Source of the DNA: Armillaria gallica
Taxonomy: Eukaryota; Basidiomycota; Agaricomycetes; Agaricales; Physalacriaceae
Reading direction: 5' to 3'
Length of the DNA stretch: 64,000 nucleotides
NCBI GenBank assembly: GCA_037576215.1
Contig: JBANDB010000001.1
Coordinates: forward strand, 992,001-1,056,000
A model generated the notes under the pieces. It had not been told where the DNA came from. It did not search any database and saw nothing but the letters and a program-made list of their open reading frames with translations. A program made the translations under genes and the position numbers. Below are positions 1 through 11,231 of the stretch, piece by piece. The first letter of the stretch is position 1. Each line of letters begins with the position of its first letter.

Positions 1-818
1 GTCGCGACGGCATAAGAGGGGAAATACTTACAGCACACTGGAAAGGAACTGGCCGGTCAGTTCGCAAAGGCATTTCAAGCCAAGAACCCTTGTCACCCAG
101 ACCATCTAAGGACTGAAAATCGACATCAGGGTGATAAAGAATAGGTGCTTCAAGGCTATTAATTCAATTAGTAGCTGTGATGCGACTCTCGCAGAAGTAG
201 CTTACAATGATGGATATTCATAAGCCGCCGTAGGATCCCAGGCCACTAATATCTTATACTCGACCGAAAATGATCCTGCACGTGAAGTTGGAGCGGGAGA
301 ACCTGCATGCTTCGAGGAGTAGAAGGTTGGGGGGATCTCCTCTCCACTATGAGAGCTGCGAGGAAGTTCAAAAGAGAAAGGGTAGGTTCTTTCAACAACA
401 GATGACGTCGGAATGTTCAAGCTCGAGACACTCGGACGTCGTCGCAAGCTGCTCGCAAAGACCTCTTTGAAGGTAGAACGAGACGCGCCTTCGGAGGAAG
501 AAGACAGCTGGAAGGACGTTGATGCGGAGAAAAATGTATGCTTTCGGATCTCAGAACCCATTACCGACCCAGCGGCAGGTGGGTAAAATGTGAAGGTCCC
601 TTCCAACTGAAAAAAAAACTCCATCAGAACAAGGGTCGAAGCGTTTTAATGTCGCCACTTACCGTTACTGTCAAGCGTCCAGGCTGGACACAACTCGGGT
701 CTAACGTTACCATCCCACTAACATAGTCGCCTTCACCAAACAGTGGTTCAAGTTCCCTGCTCGTGCGACTAGATCCCCCCCGAGTCTTCACAGAAGGACT
801 GCATACCCGAAGAACCAT
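1..818 (-). CDS. Arrestin-like domain protein, 3' end outside window
   Basis: The spliced minus-strand reading starts at an ATG at 816-818 and runs off the left edge. The exon with FGEGDYVSGMVTLDPS joins, across an intron with donor gtaagtgg near 665 and a T-rich cag acceptor near 609, to TLEGTFTFYPPAAGSVMGSEI. It then reaches YPFSFELP and VEYKILVAWDPTAA. A further intron (about 150-200) leads to LEAPILYHPDVDF and PLRTDRPVPFQCA, with another donor near 35. The G-D-x-V-x-G-x-V-T-L-D strand, the internal S/T-rich loop, the PFSFxLP strand and the VxY strand follow arrestin-fold N-domains of fungal alpha-arrestin-like proteins. Such proteins usually adapt membrane cargo for ubiquitin-dependent traffic. 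The true start is uncertain because the N-terminus before the first strand is not conserved. The family call is inference from strand order. Confidence 0.6.
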
Positions 819-3034
819 TTGTAAAGAGCTGGGGAGGTATATGAGAAAGATCCCTTGCAGATGCTCGGTAACAGAGAAAAACGTACCGATATGTTGAAGT
901 ATGAGGGTAAGGGGGATGTGTGAATGCAAAACTTGAAGGAGGGCGACGGTTCTCATTACTGGACAACGAGTCCAAACGACGACGGTGCAACATGGATAAA
1001 GGAGGGACGGGACGAAGGACGGAGGACGAGTTCGCGAGAAGGGAAGCATAAAATAAGTGTCTTGATGTACTTTTAAGCGTGAATGCATCAGGGACGGAGG
1101 GTATTCGAATATTCACATAAAATTTGTTAGGTGATAAACGAAAACGTCCTCGCGCATCACTTTCGCGGAGATCGAATCTACCATCACCGGGTTTTCACAG
1201 GACTCCCAAGCCTACGGTACGAGGACCATCATTAGCGTGATCAGGTCCGTGTGGAGAAGTCTTCCTGAAAAATCATTAGTCAACTGTTTTGCAAGCGTGA
1301 TTTAGAGTTCAGAACACCTTTATGTGGGACCGTCAATGGACCAGTGGGAATGACAGTATCAATTGGAAGCCTTCAAGTGTCTTCCCAAGTAACTGGACTT
1401 AAAAGCCTCTAGTATGAAATAGAATTTAGTAGCATGAGGCACAAGGTGCGCCATCGGAAGTGGTGAATGGAAAATGCATGAGATGTCCTGATCGGGAAAA
1501 TTGCTTGAGATCATCTTACGGTTCTTTCCATGGAAACCGACATGGTTCCTCAAACCCATGGACAGAAAGAACCAAGTCCCTATGCACTTTGGAGAGAAAT
1601 GTCGTTCATACCAAGAAAAATCAAGACTCACGTTACATTTTCTGGGGTGCCGCGAGGGTAAGATGTTGAACTTTACTGAGTACATAACCATCGGCCTGTG
1701 TCGGGTTTTGCCCGAATCGAATGTTGTCCCTATAAGCTTCTCACGACGCGAACGATCTGCCGGGGCGGTAAATAAACGCCAGCTTCGAAGATTACAGGCT
1801 GCCGAAGACGATATGCCCGTGTTTCTAATGTGGCTTTTTCCGAGTTTCACGACTAAGCGTTGAGAGGATGAACGAGAATTAAAACTCTCCGGACCATCGT
1901 CGACCCAGGTAATCGATGATATTCGTTGTCCGAAGGCGGATGCTCTGCTACATACCCACCACTCGCTCAGCTTTGTCAAGGTGCATTCAGCGGAGGAGGT
2001 AGAACCCAGTATATCGGTACAAGGCAGACGGGGAGCCTTCAGTCGTGGTGAATCAAAGCTAGGGAGGGGGACCGCTCTCAAGATTGTATTGGAGATAAAA
2101 ACATCATTATCAGTTCGAGGAATGACGGAACAGCATCAACCCTAAGCATCCATATTTTTAACACAGACGGAGGGACTGCGAATCACCCCAGAAGAGACCA
2201 TCATGGTTGTCAATCATTCCAAAGATACAAGAACCTAAAGTCACGGGAAGGTGAACACAGCCTGGCAACCCGTTCTACAAGCTATAATGAATGGATTCCG
2301 ATCTAGAAGATAATTGAATTGAGAAGAGTAAGGTTCACGGACCGGAGAAATCCTCACACCAGTTGGATATGGCATCCCACTCAGACTGCGCTTGGGGTGA
2401 GTAAACTCCGGTTCAACGGCGCGGAAGCAAAAGTCCCGCGAGTGAGCGATATTTGCTCAGCAAGACCCAAGTTGTTCATATTTTCAGGAAAGCGACAATT
2501 GAAAGTAGTACCTAGTAGCAATAAAACGTCCGTCAGGGTCACAAGCACATTAAGATTTTGAGAAAAAATACCCCAACACAGATTGGACATTGAAGTTTGA
2601 ATGATGAGAAAAACATGTTCTCGATTGCGAATCCTTCTGTCCGAAACAGAAGCTAACGACGAGGACATGTATACTTCTTCCGCCGACCAACCACCCACTG
2701 CGAGCACTGCTTGTCCGTTCAACACTCGCAAACTGCGCACTTGCTATAAAGCATCGAATCCGCTGACCTCTTTGGGAGAGAATATTTTCGTGTCGTCAAG
2801 GTCAAAGGTACCGTGGAAACAGGGTCCAGGTCCACGACTTTGCTTTGTTGCCAAGTCACGGAAGAATACAGTCTGACTTTTGAATGGGCGGCGTAGAGGA
2901 AACTCTCAAAGTGGGAGGTAAGTGATGGGAGTGCCAAGAAAGTTCGCACTATTCGGCTCGGCTGCCGGTGCCGATCATCCACGTGCGATCAGGCGATAAG
3001 ATAATATTGACTGTAGTGCTTGTTATTCCGCGCC
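819..3034. other. Stretch without a recognisable gene
   Basis: No conserved domain was recognised. A 240-codon open frame lies on the minus strand at 1359-2081, and a 120-codon frame overlaps it on the plus strand at 1501-1863. Neither resembles a known family and neither has convincing flanking splice sites. Two overlapping minus frames at 2381-2982 are also unassigned. The right part probably holds the promoter and 5' leader of the gene starting at 3035. Confidence 0.5.
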
Positions 3035-4445
3035 ATGACCACCCCTGCCACAAAACAAAGAATCATCATTACCGGTATGCCCGCCCAATAAGAAATACAT
3101 GTAGATATTTAAATTCCCTATAGGCGCATCAGGAGTTCTAGGAACTGCTGTACGCGAAGCCTTCGAACGCGCAGGAAATTTTCAAATCCTCAGTCTTTCT
3201 CACACACGATCAGGCAACGATCTAATCAGACTTGACCTGGTTGATAGGAATGAGGTCGACAAAGTATTCACAGCATTTAACCCTGACTGTAAGTCGTCCT
3301 GTCAAGGACGGCCGACTGATCTAATGGTTTACAATCGCAAGGGGTGATCCATTGCGCTGCAGAAAGGAGACCGGATGTCGCTGAAAAGGTTGGTTTTCAT
3401 ATTCGTCTACTTTGATGCGACTATGCCGACGGTCTTATCCTCTTCCAGGATCCTGATGGTACCCGCAGAGTACGCTTGGGTCGTGTACCTCGCAGTCTAG
3501 ACGATGTCTAATTTGTCGTCCAGCTCAATGCAGAGGTTCCCGCGCATCTCGCTTCTATGGCCAAATCTTTAAACTATACCCTGGTCTATATTTCTACAGG
3601 TCCGAGATTTCGTGATTGATGCATGACTCAGACTAACATCGAATCGTCTATTAGACTATGTGTTTGACGGCACTTCTCCTCCCTACGGCCCGTCTGCGAA
3701 GACGAACCCGCTTCAGCTCTATGGAAAGACTAAGCGTGATGGCGAAGAGGCTGCGATGTCCATGGACCGTGCGAAGGTTATCGTTCTAAGAGTCCCGGTC
3801 CTGTATGTTCCTGCTGTATCACCCCAACCAATCTAACCCTCGCATAGGTACGGCCCAGCACCGAAGAATTCTGATAGCGCTATCAACATCCTACTCGACG
3901 TCGTTCAAGATCAATCAGGAAAAACCTACAAGATGGATCACTACGCGACGCGTTACCCTACCAACGTCGTTGATATCGGTAATTTCCTGGTCAAGCTTAC
4001 TGGTATGCTTTTACACCGCTATCATAGCGAGCGTTCGTCTCTCATATATGAATCGCAGAGCTCAAGAAACCCGTCCCTCCCATTCTCCACTATTCCGCCG
4101 CGGAGCCCTTCACAAAATACGAAATCTGTCTCGTATACTCCAAGATACTCGGGTTGCCCCACAAGCACATAATCCCTGACGCCGAGCCGCCCACAGGCCC
4201 CGGGGCAACGACTCGACCCAAAGATTGCCAGTTATACACGGGAGAGACTGAGGATCTTGGAATTGAGGGTGGCCTTGGCTTGTCGCTTTTCGAGGAATGG
4301 TGGACTCAATATCTCAAGAAGTAAGCAACCCTGTATCATCTTCCCTCAAGATTGCGCTGTCTTTTATATTGTAATTAGCAGGATGTTCAACTAATGAAAA
4401 ATGTGCAGTTTCCGGAAATTCAGGACCGTAGCCCACAAGGCCTGA
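3035..4445 (+). CDS. MAT2B/RmlD-like NAD(P)-binding protein
   Basis: Spliced product is roughly 310 residues. It starts MTTPATKQRIIITG; an intron (3075-3123) interrupts the Rossmann glycine motif, completed as GASGVLG. Further exons give HCAAERRPDVAEK, PAHLASMAKS, STDYVFDGTSPPYGPSAKT and LYGKTKRDGEEA (the Y-x-x-x-K pair), then VLRVPVLYGP, EEWWTQYLK and a last exon ending VAHKA before tga at 4443-4445. The last intron (4321-4408) has a ctaat branch point. The order matches RmlD_sub_bind proteins, specifically the regulatory beta subunit of methionine adenosyltransferase (MAT2B) and its fungal homologues, which bind NADP and are extended SDRs. Whether it regulates SAM synthesis in this fungus is inference. 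All exons join in frame. It lies upstream of LINE debris. Confidence 0.85.
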
Positions 4446-4800
4446 GTTCAATTTTCCTCTTGGAGTCTATCTTTCCCAGCTGCAATACGCCGATTGTTTC
4501 AACCTGGTGCGAGGTGTCGTTGTTGATGATGATGATAATCTGGATTGGTTACCCGCAACACGCCTCGTAATGGGCGAAGACGCGGGGGTATAGTACGTTA
4601 CTGTAGTAAGCCTATACCGCTACCCGTTTGTATGCTCTTCTACTTTTCGATTCTATGGATTGTCTAACCACCCGGTAAAATTCTACGTAATTTTCTGTGG
4701 TCTCGTTGTTTTCCGTTGTATGAATACTCTAACTACTGAGGGGGAGAAAAATAAATAAGTTGGGGAGTGAGGGGGGTATGAGCCTTGCTCAGGCGTAGCT
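4446..4800. other. 3' flank of the MAT2B-like gene
   Basis: No gene seen. The stretch contains short direct motifs (gatgatgatgat near 4527) and a G-rich run near 4740-4780, then passes into the LINE fragment. Confidence 0.5.
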
Positions 4801-4815
4801 GACGCTGCGTCGGTT

Positions 4816-5035
4816 CTATCTCTCTCCGTCTTCTGGTTCATGCGGCTCGGGTTCATCTTCCCATGGCGGCTTGCCCACTCCTCGCCTCGGTTTTCCGGTC
4901 TTCGTGAAGGCTCCTGACTCTGTTAGGCACATAATTAGGATGCGTCGATAATCGCTGTATCTTGGGCACATTCGTATGATATGTTCTCGTGTTTGTAATC
5001 GCTCGCCAGTGGCCACATCCACAACTGGTGCGAGG
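4816..5035 (-). mobile_element. Degenerate LINE (Tad-like) 3' coding fragment
   Basis: Read on the minus strand, the frame gives ERLQTREHIIRMCPRYSDYR, followed shortly by ESGAFTKTGKPRR and a proline/glutamate tail to a stop at 4816. The QTREHIxxxCPxY stretch belongs to the zinc-knuckle-like segment after the reverse transcriptase/RNase H of fungal Tad-type LINE elements, and SGAFTKTG is the usual extreme C-terminus. The Cys-x-Cys that should precede QTREH is present only in a neighbouring frame, and the residues normally between the two motifs are mostly missing. This is therefore a truncated, frameshifted relic, with no reverse transcriptase in the window. Confidence 0.65.
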
Positions 5036-5064
5036 TGTCAGAACGGGCTAGCATTATCGGTACC

Positions 5065-5280
5065 GCACTCCTGGCAGGTGACGAAGTCGCGCCGGTCAAA
5101 ATGCAAAGGAAACGGCTGGAACAGAGATGAAAATCTGGCGCATTCTTTCGACCACAGCAAAATCCGTCGGCTTGACCATTTAAGGGAATCCCGACAGATT
5201 TTGCAAAAAGTCCGCGCTATGTATTCATTTTTTTTTGGCCTGGTCCGAAGACCGAAATGGCCGCAGGAGTGACGTCAGAA
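5065..5280 (-). repeat. Dispersed repeat, copy 1
   Basis: About 200 bp here are clearly similar to 10905-11140 in the same orientation. Shared landmarks on the plus strand are gtcaaaatgcaa, gagatgaaaat, ttcgaccacagca, aatccgtcgg and ccgaaat followed by caggagtga. On the minus strand both copies read RRILLWS-x-ECxxFSS and FPLHFD in one frame. Copy 1 has extra bases in phase with that frame (SRDSLKWSSRR against SRDSLYRR), which suggests decayed coding sequence, perhaps of a retroelement. Copy 1 abuts the LINE fragment; copy 2 does not. Confidence 0.7.
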
Positions 5281-5808
5281 GTGGTCGGGATGTCGAACTG
5301 TACGGACACCTGAGCCCGGTGTCCGCGCCTCCCTCATTGCTTGTATCACGGCGTTCGGACTTTGCAGACCGCATCTCTACACAGACTGGGACGCCACTTG
5401 AGACTTGACCTCAAGAACCCCACAACTCGATATCGTCATCTACGACGGTCGGACATAGGTCGTCCAAGTCCCGCTACTGATCTTTTATGGATAGCTCAAG
5501 CGAGACGCCGGTTCATCATCATCACTCGTACCTTAATACCTCGAGGTTCGTCAATGAAATGTTCCTGGCGCGCAGTGATTGTGATTCCGACAGGTCCAGT
5601 GTCATCTGTCCGTGCATATATATAAAGTCTATTCGTCTATGACCAAGAGTTGTACAACTCGAACGCCAATGGCAGACTAGCGAGTATAAGTATGAAAAAG
5701 ATGAGTATGTATACTTCCTATGTAACTTATTAACACTATCCTGGGGTAGGAGGTCGTTGAATGGTGTTACACCAGCCGATAAAAGACCAAAAAATTTCCA
5801 CAGGAGAT
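5281..5808. other. Intergenic stretch, no gene recognised
   Basis: A 94-codon plus-strand frame at 5341-5625 resembles nothing known. A catatatataaag string lies near 5614-5626 but no supported gene follows it. Confidence 0.45.
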
Positions 5809-7018
5809 TTATTTACCACCGGACGTTTTGAAAAGTATGAGTCCACCAAGCGCAATTGAATAACCTACATGATGTTATCAGTTTGGGGTTCTAAACATAT
5901 CGTCGGTCGAACGCCACTCACCAAAGATCTGGAGGGGGGTAACAGTAGAACCGAAGATCAACACGGATCCTGTTATAAGGAGAATATCCTTGAAAACACC
6001 GGCAAGGGTCAGGATGAGTCCACTGCCGACGCCGACCAAAAATACAGCCGCGACGTTGAGCAGGAATGCAATGAGCGCATTGGAAAGGAGGATAAACGGG
6101 CCAATCCGGGCCAGTTCGTAGAATGGCTCGAAGCCCTCGGTGAACGGGATCGCTACAAGATTGATAAGGGCGCAAACAGGTGCATAATAATGCAATGAAA
6201 CGAGCGGGTCCATTTTAAGACCGTGAAGTAAGATCTGGATCATCACTAGCCTTGATGCCTCAAACTGAATGTGTTATCAGTCTCAGAAGGCGTTTAGGCG
6301 GTGCGGGTACTTACAGCAACGGCAGCTGCCTGGATGAGGAAACCGATGAGGTTAAACCTAAGCTCGCCATGAGAAGCTAATGCGACACCGCAGGATATCA
6401 TGACGACGATAACACCAAGCTTGCGGTTGGGCTCCTGAATTCGGAAACACCATGATATGAGGAGGATGGCAACAGCCGTGAAAGCCTTGGTGACCAGTTA
6501 GAATAGGACTGGTAACGGATTAGTTGAGGACATACCTTCAGCATTTGAATGTAGGAACACTGAGGTAAAGGTAGGCAGTGTTGCTAAGGATAAGACTGCC
6601 GCTAAACAAAAGACCGATGGGTAGAATAGATTTCAGGAACATGTCCTTGGACATGTGCACATCCTTGGCACCGTCAACGAGAGTGGTTGTCCTCTGGAGA
6701 ACTCTTGTACCAATAGCCTGCAAGGATTATAAACCCACAAGTACAGCCAACAAGGAGAAGAACACGCACCGCAAACGTCAAATGCCATGTCACCAGGAAA
6801 ACTGGATATTTGAACGAGAGGGTGTTGTACAAGTAGTTGTTGTATATGATAACAGACGAGCTGAGCACGATCCAGATGGGTATTATCATCGTCGCTGAGA
6901 GCTTTGGCTTGGGTTTCTGGACTTGTGCAACCGCAGGCGATGGCAAATCCTGGCGGTTGTCGTTTATATCGATGACCTCCTCCTTCCCGCTAAAATCCTT
7001 CTCCTCTATCGAAGACAT
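5809..7018 (-). CDS. TPT-family (triose-phosphate/nucleotide-sugar) transporter
   Basis: The start is MSSIEEKDF at 7016-7018; upstream in-frame methionines exist but give a non-conserved extension. Exons give PIWIVLSSSVIIYNNYLYN, VTWHLTFA, then after an intron (about 6718-6769) IGTRVLQRTTTLVDG and SKDMFLKSILPIGLLFSGSL. Later exons give ISCGVALASHGELRFNLIGF, FEASRLVMIQILLHGLKMDP, GPFILLSNALIAFLLNVA and TPLQIFG. A last short exon reads YSIALGGLILFKTSGGK before taa at 5809-5811. About ten hydrophobic segments and the exact order of blocks match the DMT-superfamily triose-phosphate transporter family of Golgi/ER membranes. Substrate cannot be read from sequence. At least five exons, all in frame. 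Confidence 0.88.
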
Positions 7019-7210
7019 GGTGGAATCCAAAGATGGAAATGAAATAAAGCTAGAAGGAAGATAAAGGAGAAATTCTGAGGCGCAGAGAGATAAACATACA
7101 GTGACTGGGTTAGATAAGGACGCTAGGCAGAGGATGGAGAAAAACGTCGTGGGTGGGCAGAACAAAACGTTGAGAGCGGAAAGGAGGATGCCAAGGGCAG
7201 CTCTTCCCAC

Positions 7211-8772
7211 ACGTTGACAACCGATTTAAGCATAATCGCAATTATGTAACACAGGTATTTCAATATCAACCCGCTTTCGATCCGGCGTCCGCCCTTTGCC
7301 CGACTCGAGGCTCGCCCACAGCTGGTCGCCGTGGTGTATTCATGTGGACGCTGTCGACTCGGCGTTTATTCTGAGACGGAGGAAGGATGAGCAGGCCGAT
7401 GTCAGAATATGCGGCAGGATCCTTGTGGGACTAGTAAAGAGTTAAAAGGTTTCTATTTTCTTACTTATGCCGAGGTGATACCTCGTTCGGTCAGTAGTGT
7501 CCGTTGAGCAAAACATGAAATTTAGTATGTTACCAAACGTTGACACGCGTGATAGCGCGGACTTGTTCCTGAAATTTCTCATGAAAGAGGGCTAGCCAAA
7601 GGGACAATGTTTTTCTCTTAGTATGGAAGAGGTTGAGTCGCGACTATGATGATCAGCTGTAGTGCATCTTCGCGCATCTCGTCTCAGCGATATGGAAACA
7701 CAGAGATGCACCGCACAAATAATTCTAGGCGCAAAGATCGTCAGGAAGACGGGAAGGAATTCTCAATATTTCGTCCGCGCGTAGGTTCTCGTGTGTCCGT
7801 GACGCCGCTAGAACCTAAAGAATCGCTAGAATAAAAATGGTAAATTCTCAGTCAGATACACGACATGCCCATCAGCGGAAACCTCGGAATCGCCGAGAGT
7901 GAAATCATCGGGACGGTTAAAAGGGACAAAAACACGTTAACTGCGCATCGACGTGAGGACACGTCCGTAGGAGGAAGACCGGGAATCTAAAAGAGTAAAC
8001 GAAAAGCGAAGACACCAGGTCGCGCCCAGCAGACGAAGAGTCTCAGGACCATGCTGTACATATGTAAAGAAAATAATTTTGCTTTCCGAGTCAGAGCAGC
8101 GCTATCCAGTGTCGTACCAGAAAGTCAAAGTGATAGGAACGCCACGGCACGACAGCAACCGGTGCTAAAATTAAACCGAACAGGACTACGGGAACGAGAG
8201 AACCCCTGAAATATCGGCCGCGTACGCACTTGTCATGGAACACGAGGACGTAAGTATCTATTGACGGGATAAATGTCACTCATGAGCGCGATTTGGGCGC
8301 TAACTGAGCGTGAACCTCGCTAGATTAATTTATGCTCTCTGGTACTGGATCCAAAACCACAGCTGTTTTCCTCTGGCAAATGAAGAAAACATACCGTAAT
8401 CATTATCGAACACTGCGGCAAGGAGACTATTCAAAGTCTGAGTTACCGCAGTGCGTAGTTGATCAACAACTACGGACCCAGGCACTAGTACGGGCACCAC
8501 GGCGGTTGCATACATAGTGGCTTTCGGTTCCACTTTCTGTTAGGACGGGAGGGAAACTGAAATAAAATACTATACGAGCCGCCCGTGATAATTAAAGCGT
8601 AGGGTCAGATCCAGATGGGGTGGCTCGAATAATGTTTCTCGATCAAATTCAAGGCTGAAAAGAACACAGCACGAGACACCAAGTTCAGAAAGATGCCAGG
8701 CGAGAAACGGAGGTAAGGGAGCTCAGCGCACTGAAGCGATATCATTGTAGATGAGGCTCTAAGCAACTGCTC
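7211..8772. other. Intergenic stretch, no gene recognised
   Basis: This holds the shared 5' region of the TPT transporter and the 3' flank of the HET gene. Two short hydrophobic minus-strand frames (8091-8279 and 8330-8533) could be exons of a small membrane or secreted protein, but no family or joined model could be supported. Confidence 0.4.
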
Positions 8773-10690
8773 CTACCAAAGGTAAATCTTATCCTCCTCT
8801 CTCCGCGTGGCCAATTTGACAAATGCAACATCCAATCGTCCTAGGCATTCCATGTCGCGTTTGTCAGGAATGTGAAAAATGGACAGTTTCTCGAATTTGT
8901 TGCTTCGTAGTTTCCCAACCACCCAATGCTTCAGCTTCGGATATGCATAAGAAACACCGATAATCATGTAATAGTCATCAGGTATTAGGCAGTGGTGGGT
9001 GACAGCTATGTCGAAGGTATGCTCCCCGGGCATGATGGTGAGCTTTCCCCTGCGAACCTCTGCTGGGTGGTCGGTATTAACTTCCCCGAGCCCTCGTATG
9101 TAGGCTTCCTTGATATGGCAGCCAAAGTGGTGGTCACCACCATCATCAATATCTACACACTCGTTCATCCAATGCTTAGGGCCAAGATCTGCTGGCGGAA
9201 ACCCCTTGGTCCCAGTCATGAGCTGCTTCCAAGTCGGTCGCCACGTCCGTGTAGGGCCATTGCCAGGTTCCGGGTAGAAGAAGAATAGCTCGGCACGATG
9301 GGCCCAAGATATCGCATCCAACAGTGTCGACCACGCTTCCTCTTCTGTCTGTGATGCAGAGTACGTAGGTATTGCCTCACACCAAAACGGAAATGCCAGT
9401 CCCGCCACACGGTCAATTGCAGTTGTTGACACCCGTGCTTGCATTTCCGATAACAGACCCGGAAGCGTGATGGAGGAGGACGATATGCCCTGCAACCTGG
9501 ATATTCGTTCTTCGAACCTTTCTCGTGCATCGACTTGCATGGGGCCAGCATCTGTCTCCCCAGCGATAGCATAGTCTTTGTTCGTCTCTTGCAACGTCCA
9601 AGCACGTCGGAACCAACTTCGATTGCTGTCCACGTCCACAGCTTGACCGAGAGGCCGCCCCAGCCCATTCAAGTAGTACACCACAGGTTCGGGAGCAGCC
9701 AACCCTCGATTCTGGACATACACACCTCCGATGGTGGGTACATCAACTGTCCACTCCTCCAATCTCAACTCTTCCCTCGGACCGCCTTCCTGCCTCAGAC
9801 ATAGCACGTCCAGCCAGACGTACTCGCACTCAAACCCAAGCAGCTCAATCCGGACTAGACGTAGGTCGACACCAGCAGGAAGGGGCACAGGCCATTCTTT
9901 TCCATTGATAGATGTCCAGACGAGGATGCGATCTTTCTCGTCTAGCCATGCATGTGATACACCTCGTGGTTTCACGCCGGGACCGCCACCGTGACCCACC
10001 CACCATGGGACGACACGATTGCTGAATAGGTCCCATACCCGCCGCGGAGGGATAGAACGGCTGATAATGCGGCCCTTCCTGACCACAGTCCGTCGCATCT
10101 CCCGATCCTTGGCTTCCCATGAGCGAAGCTTATCTTTCATGGTGGATAGATCAATCGGACACCTCTCCTCTCCTTGTCCGTACCACCTTCGCCGGAGATA
10201 TGCATAAGCGATTCCAAAATCTCTGTTTTTGTCAATGAAGGACTGAAGAAGGGAGGAGATGGAGGCGTTGAGAGTGTATGTGGTCCCAAGGATTGTGTTG
10301 AGGTGCTCTAACATTCCTTGGACTCCAAGTTCGGAGCAAAGCGTATCGGCGAGTGAGGAGGGAATGATCGGGTTTCTGCTCGTGTGTCGACGTTGCTTCA
10401 GGACCCGTATACTCGTTTCGGGTTGTCCTGTCTCTGTAAGTGCGGATATCATAGACTCGGGAAGGCTCTTGTATCGTTCTCGCTCATCCCATCTCTACGA
10501 TAGAATTAACAAATGCATTGATGAGTAATGGATTTTGCACACTTACCGAAGTCATCATGCCATATGGATAAAAACAGCCCGAATAACCCAAATAATGTGT
10601 AAGCCAGTCCTCTTCGTTCATCATTTCAGGTGAATCAGAACTTGCTGTGTCATTGCCTGAAGGACGATTTTTGTGTGATCGTGACCCCAT
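8773..10690 (-). CDS. HET-domain (heterokaryon incompatibility-type) protein
   Basis: There are two exons. 10547-10690 encodes MGSRSHKNRPSGNDT to YPYGMMTS, a 52-nt intron spans 10495-10546, and 8773-10494 encodes the rest, 621 residues in all. The three HET blocks are visible: VSHAWLD near residue 227, YVWLDVLCLRQEGG near 273, and SWFRRAWTLQE near 342-352. The length and the block 2 and 3 wording match a HET family widely expanded in Agaricomycetes. In ascomycetes HET proteins trigger cell death after non-self fusion; in basidiomycetes the role is largely unproven, so function here is inference. The C-terminal half (residues about 380-621) shows no second recognised domain. The frame is intact. 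Confidence 0.85.
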
Positions 10691-10904
10691 CTAAAGATCT
10701 AGTTAGAATGAAAGCGGTAAAGGCCACACCAACTTACTACTCTTTGTTCGTCAATCGACCGCCTAGGTGAAGCCCTAGCTTATCAAAGTGTAAGCGTTAG
10801 CACTTAAGCTGTCCACATCAATGCATCGATGCGTGCTGGTGATTGCCGTAAACACACGAGGGTACCGTGTCAATTATCCTCTTTCCAGCTCAGAGTATCA
10901 ACAG

Positions 10905-11140
10905 AGCATACACTACCGGACTCCCGGCAGGCGACTAACTTGCATCAGTCAAAATGCAAGGGAAACCAGAGGAATGGAGATGAAAATTTGACACACTCAT
11001 TCGACCACAGCAGAATCCGTCGGTAAAGGGAATCTCGACTCATTTCGCCGCGGTCCAAAGCGTGGGTTTAAATTGCATAGGTTATTCACCTATTTTCGCC
11101 GGTTTTTCCTGACCCGAAATAGCTACCAGGAGTGATACGA
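10905..11140 (-). repeat. Dispersed repeat, copy 2
   Basis: Homologous to 5065-5280 in the same orientation (shared gtcaaaatgcaa, ttcgaccacagca, aatccgtcgg, caggagtgat). The minus-strand frame keeps RRILLWSNEC and FPLHFD but then meets a stop. It lies between the HET gene and the LSM8 promoter, and has no LINE motif beside it. Confidence 0.7.
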
Positions 11141-11162
11141 AGTAGTACTTGACTGGAGAGCA

Positions 11163-11177
11163 TAACCCTAACCCTAG
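11163..11177. promoter_or_regulatory. Telobox-like element upstream of LSM8
   Basis: taaccctaaccctag, two tandem copies of the TTAGGG telomere unit, lies about 55-70 bp upstream of the LSM8 ATG. Such elements bind Tbf1/Rap1-type Myb factors in fungi and occur in promoters of translation and RNA-processing genes. Function here is inferred from position. Confidence 0.4.
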
Positions 11178-11231
11178 CATCGATCGCCAAGGACCACGTG
11201 GAACCTGCACGGCTCTTCTGTTTACCACTCC

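Noticed and set aside
6769..7210. Upstream start at 7210 for the TPT transporter (hydrophobic extension)
   Set aside because: The added 64 residues are not typical of the family; MSSIEEKDF at 7018 gives a normal N-terminus.
11163..11177. Telomere or chromosome end
   Set aside because: Only two TTAGGG units, inside a promoter and flanked by ordinary genes on both sides.
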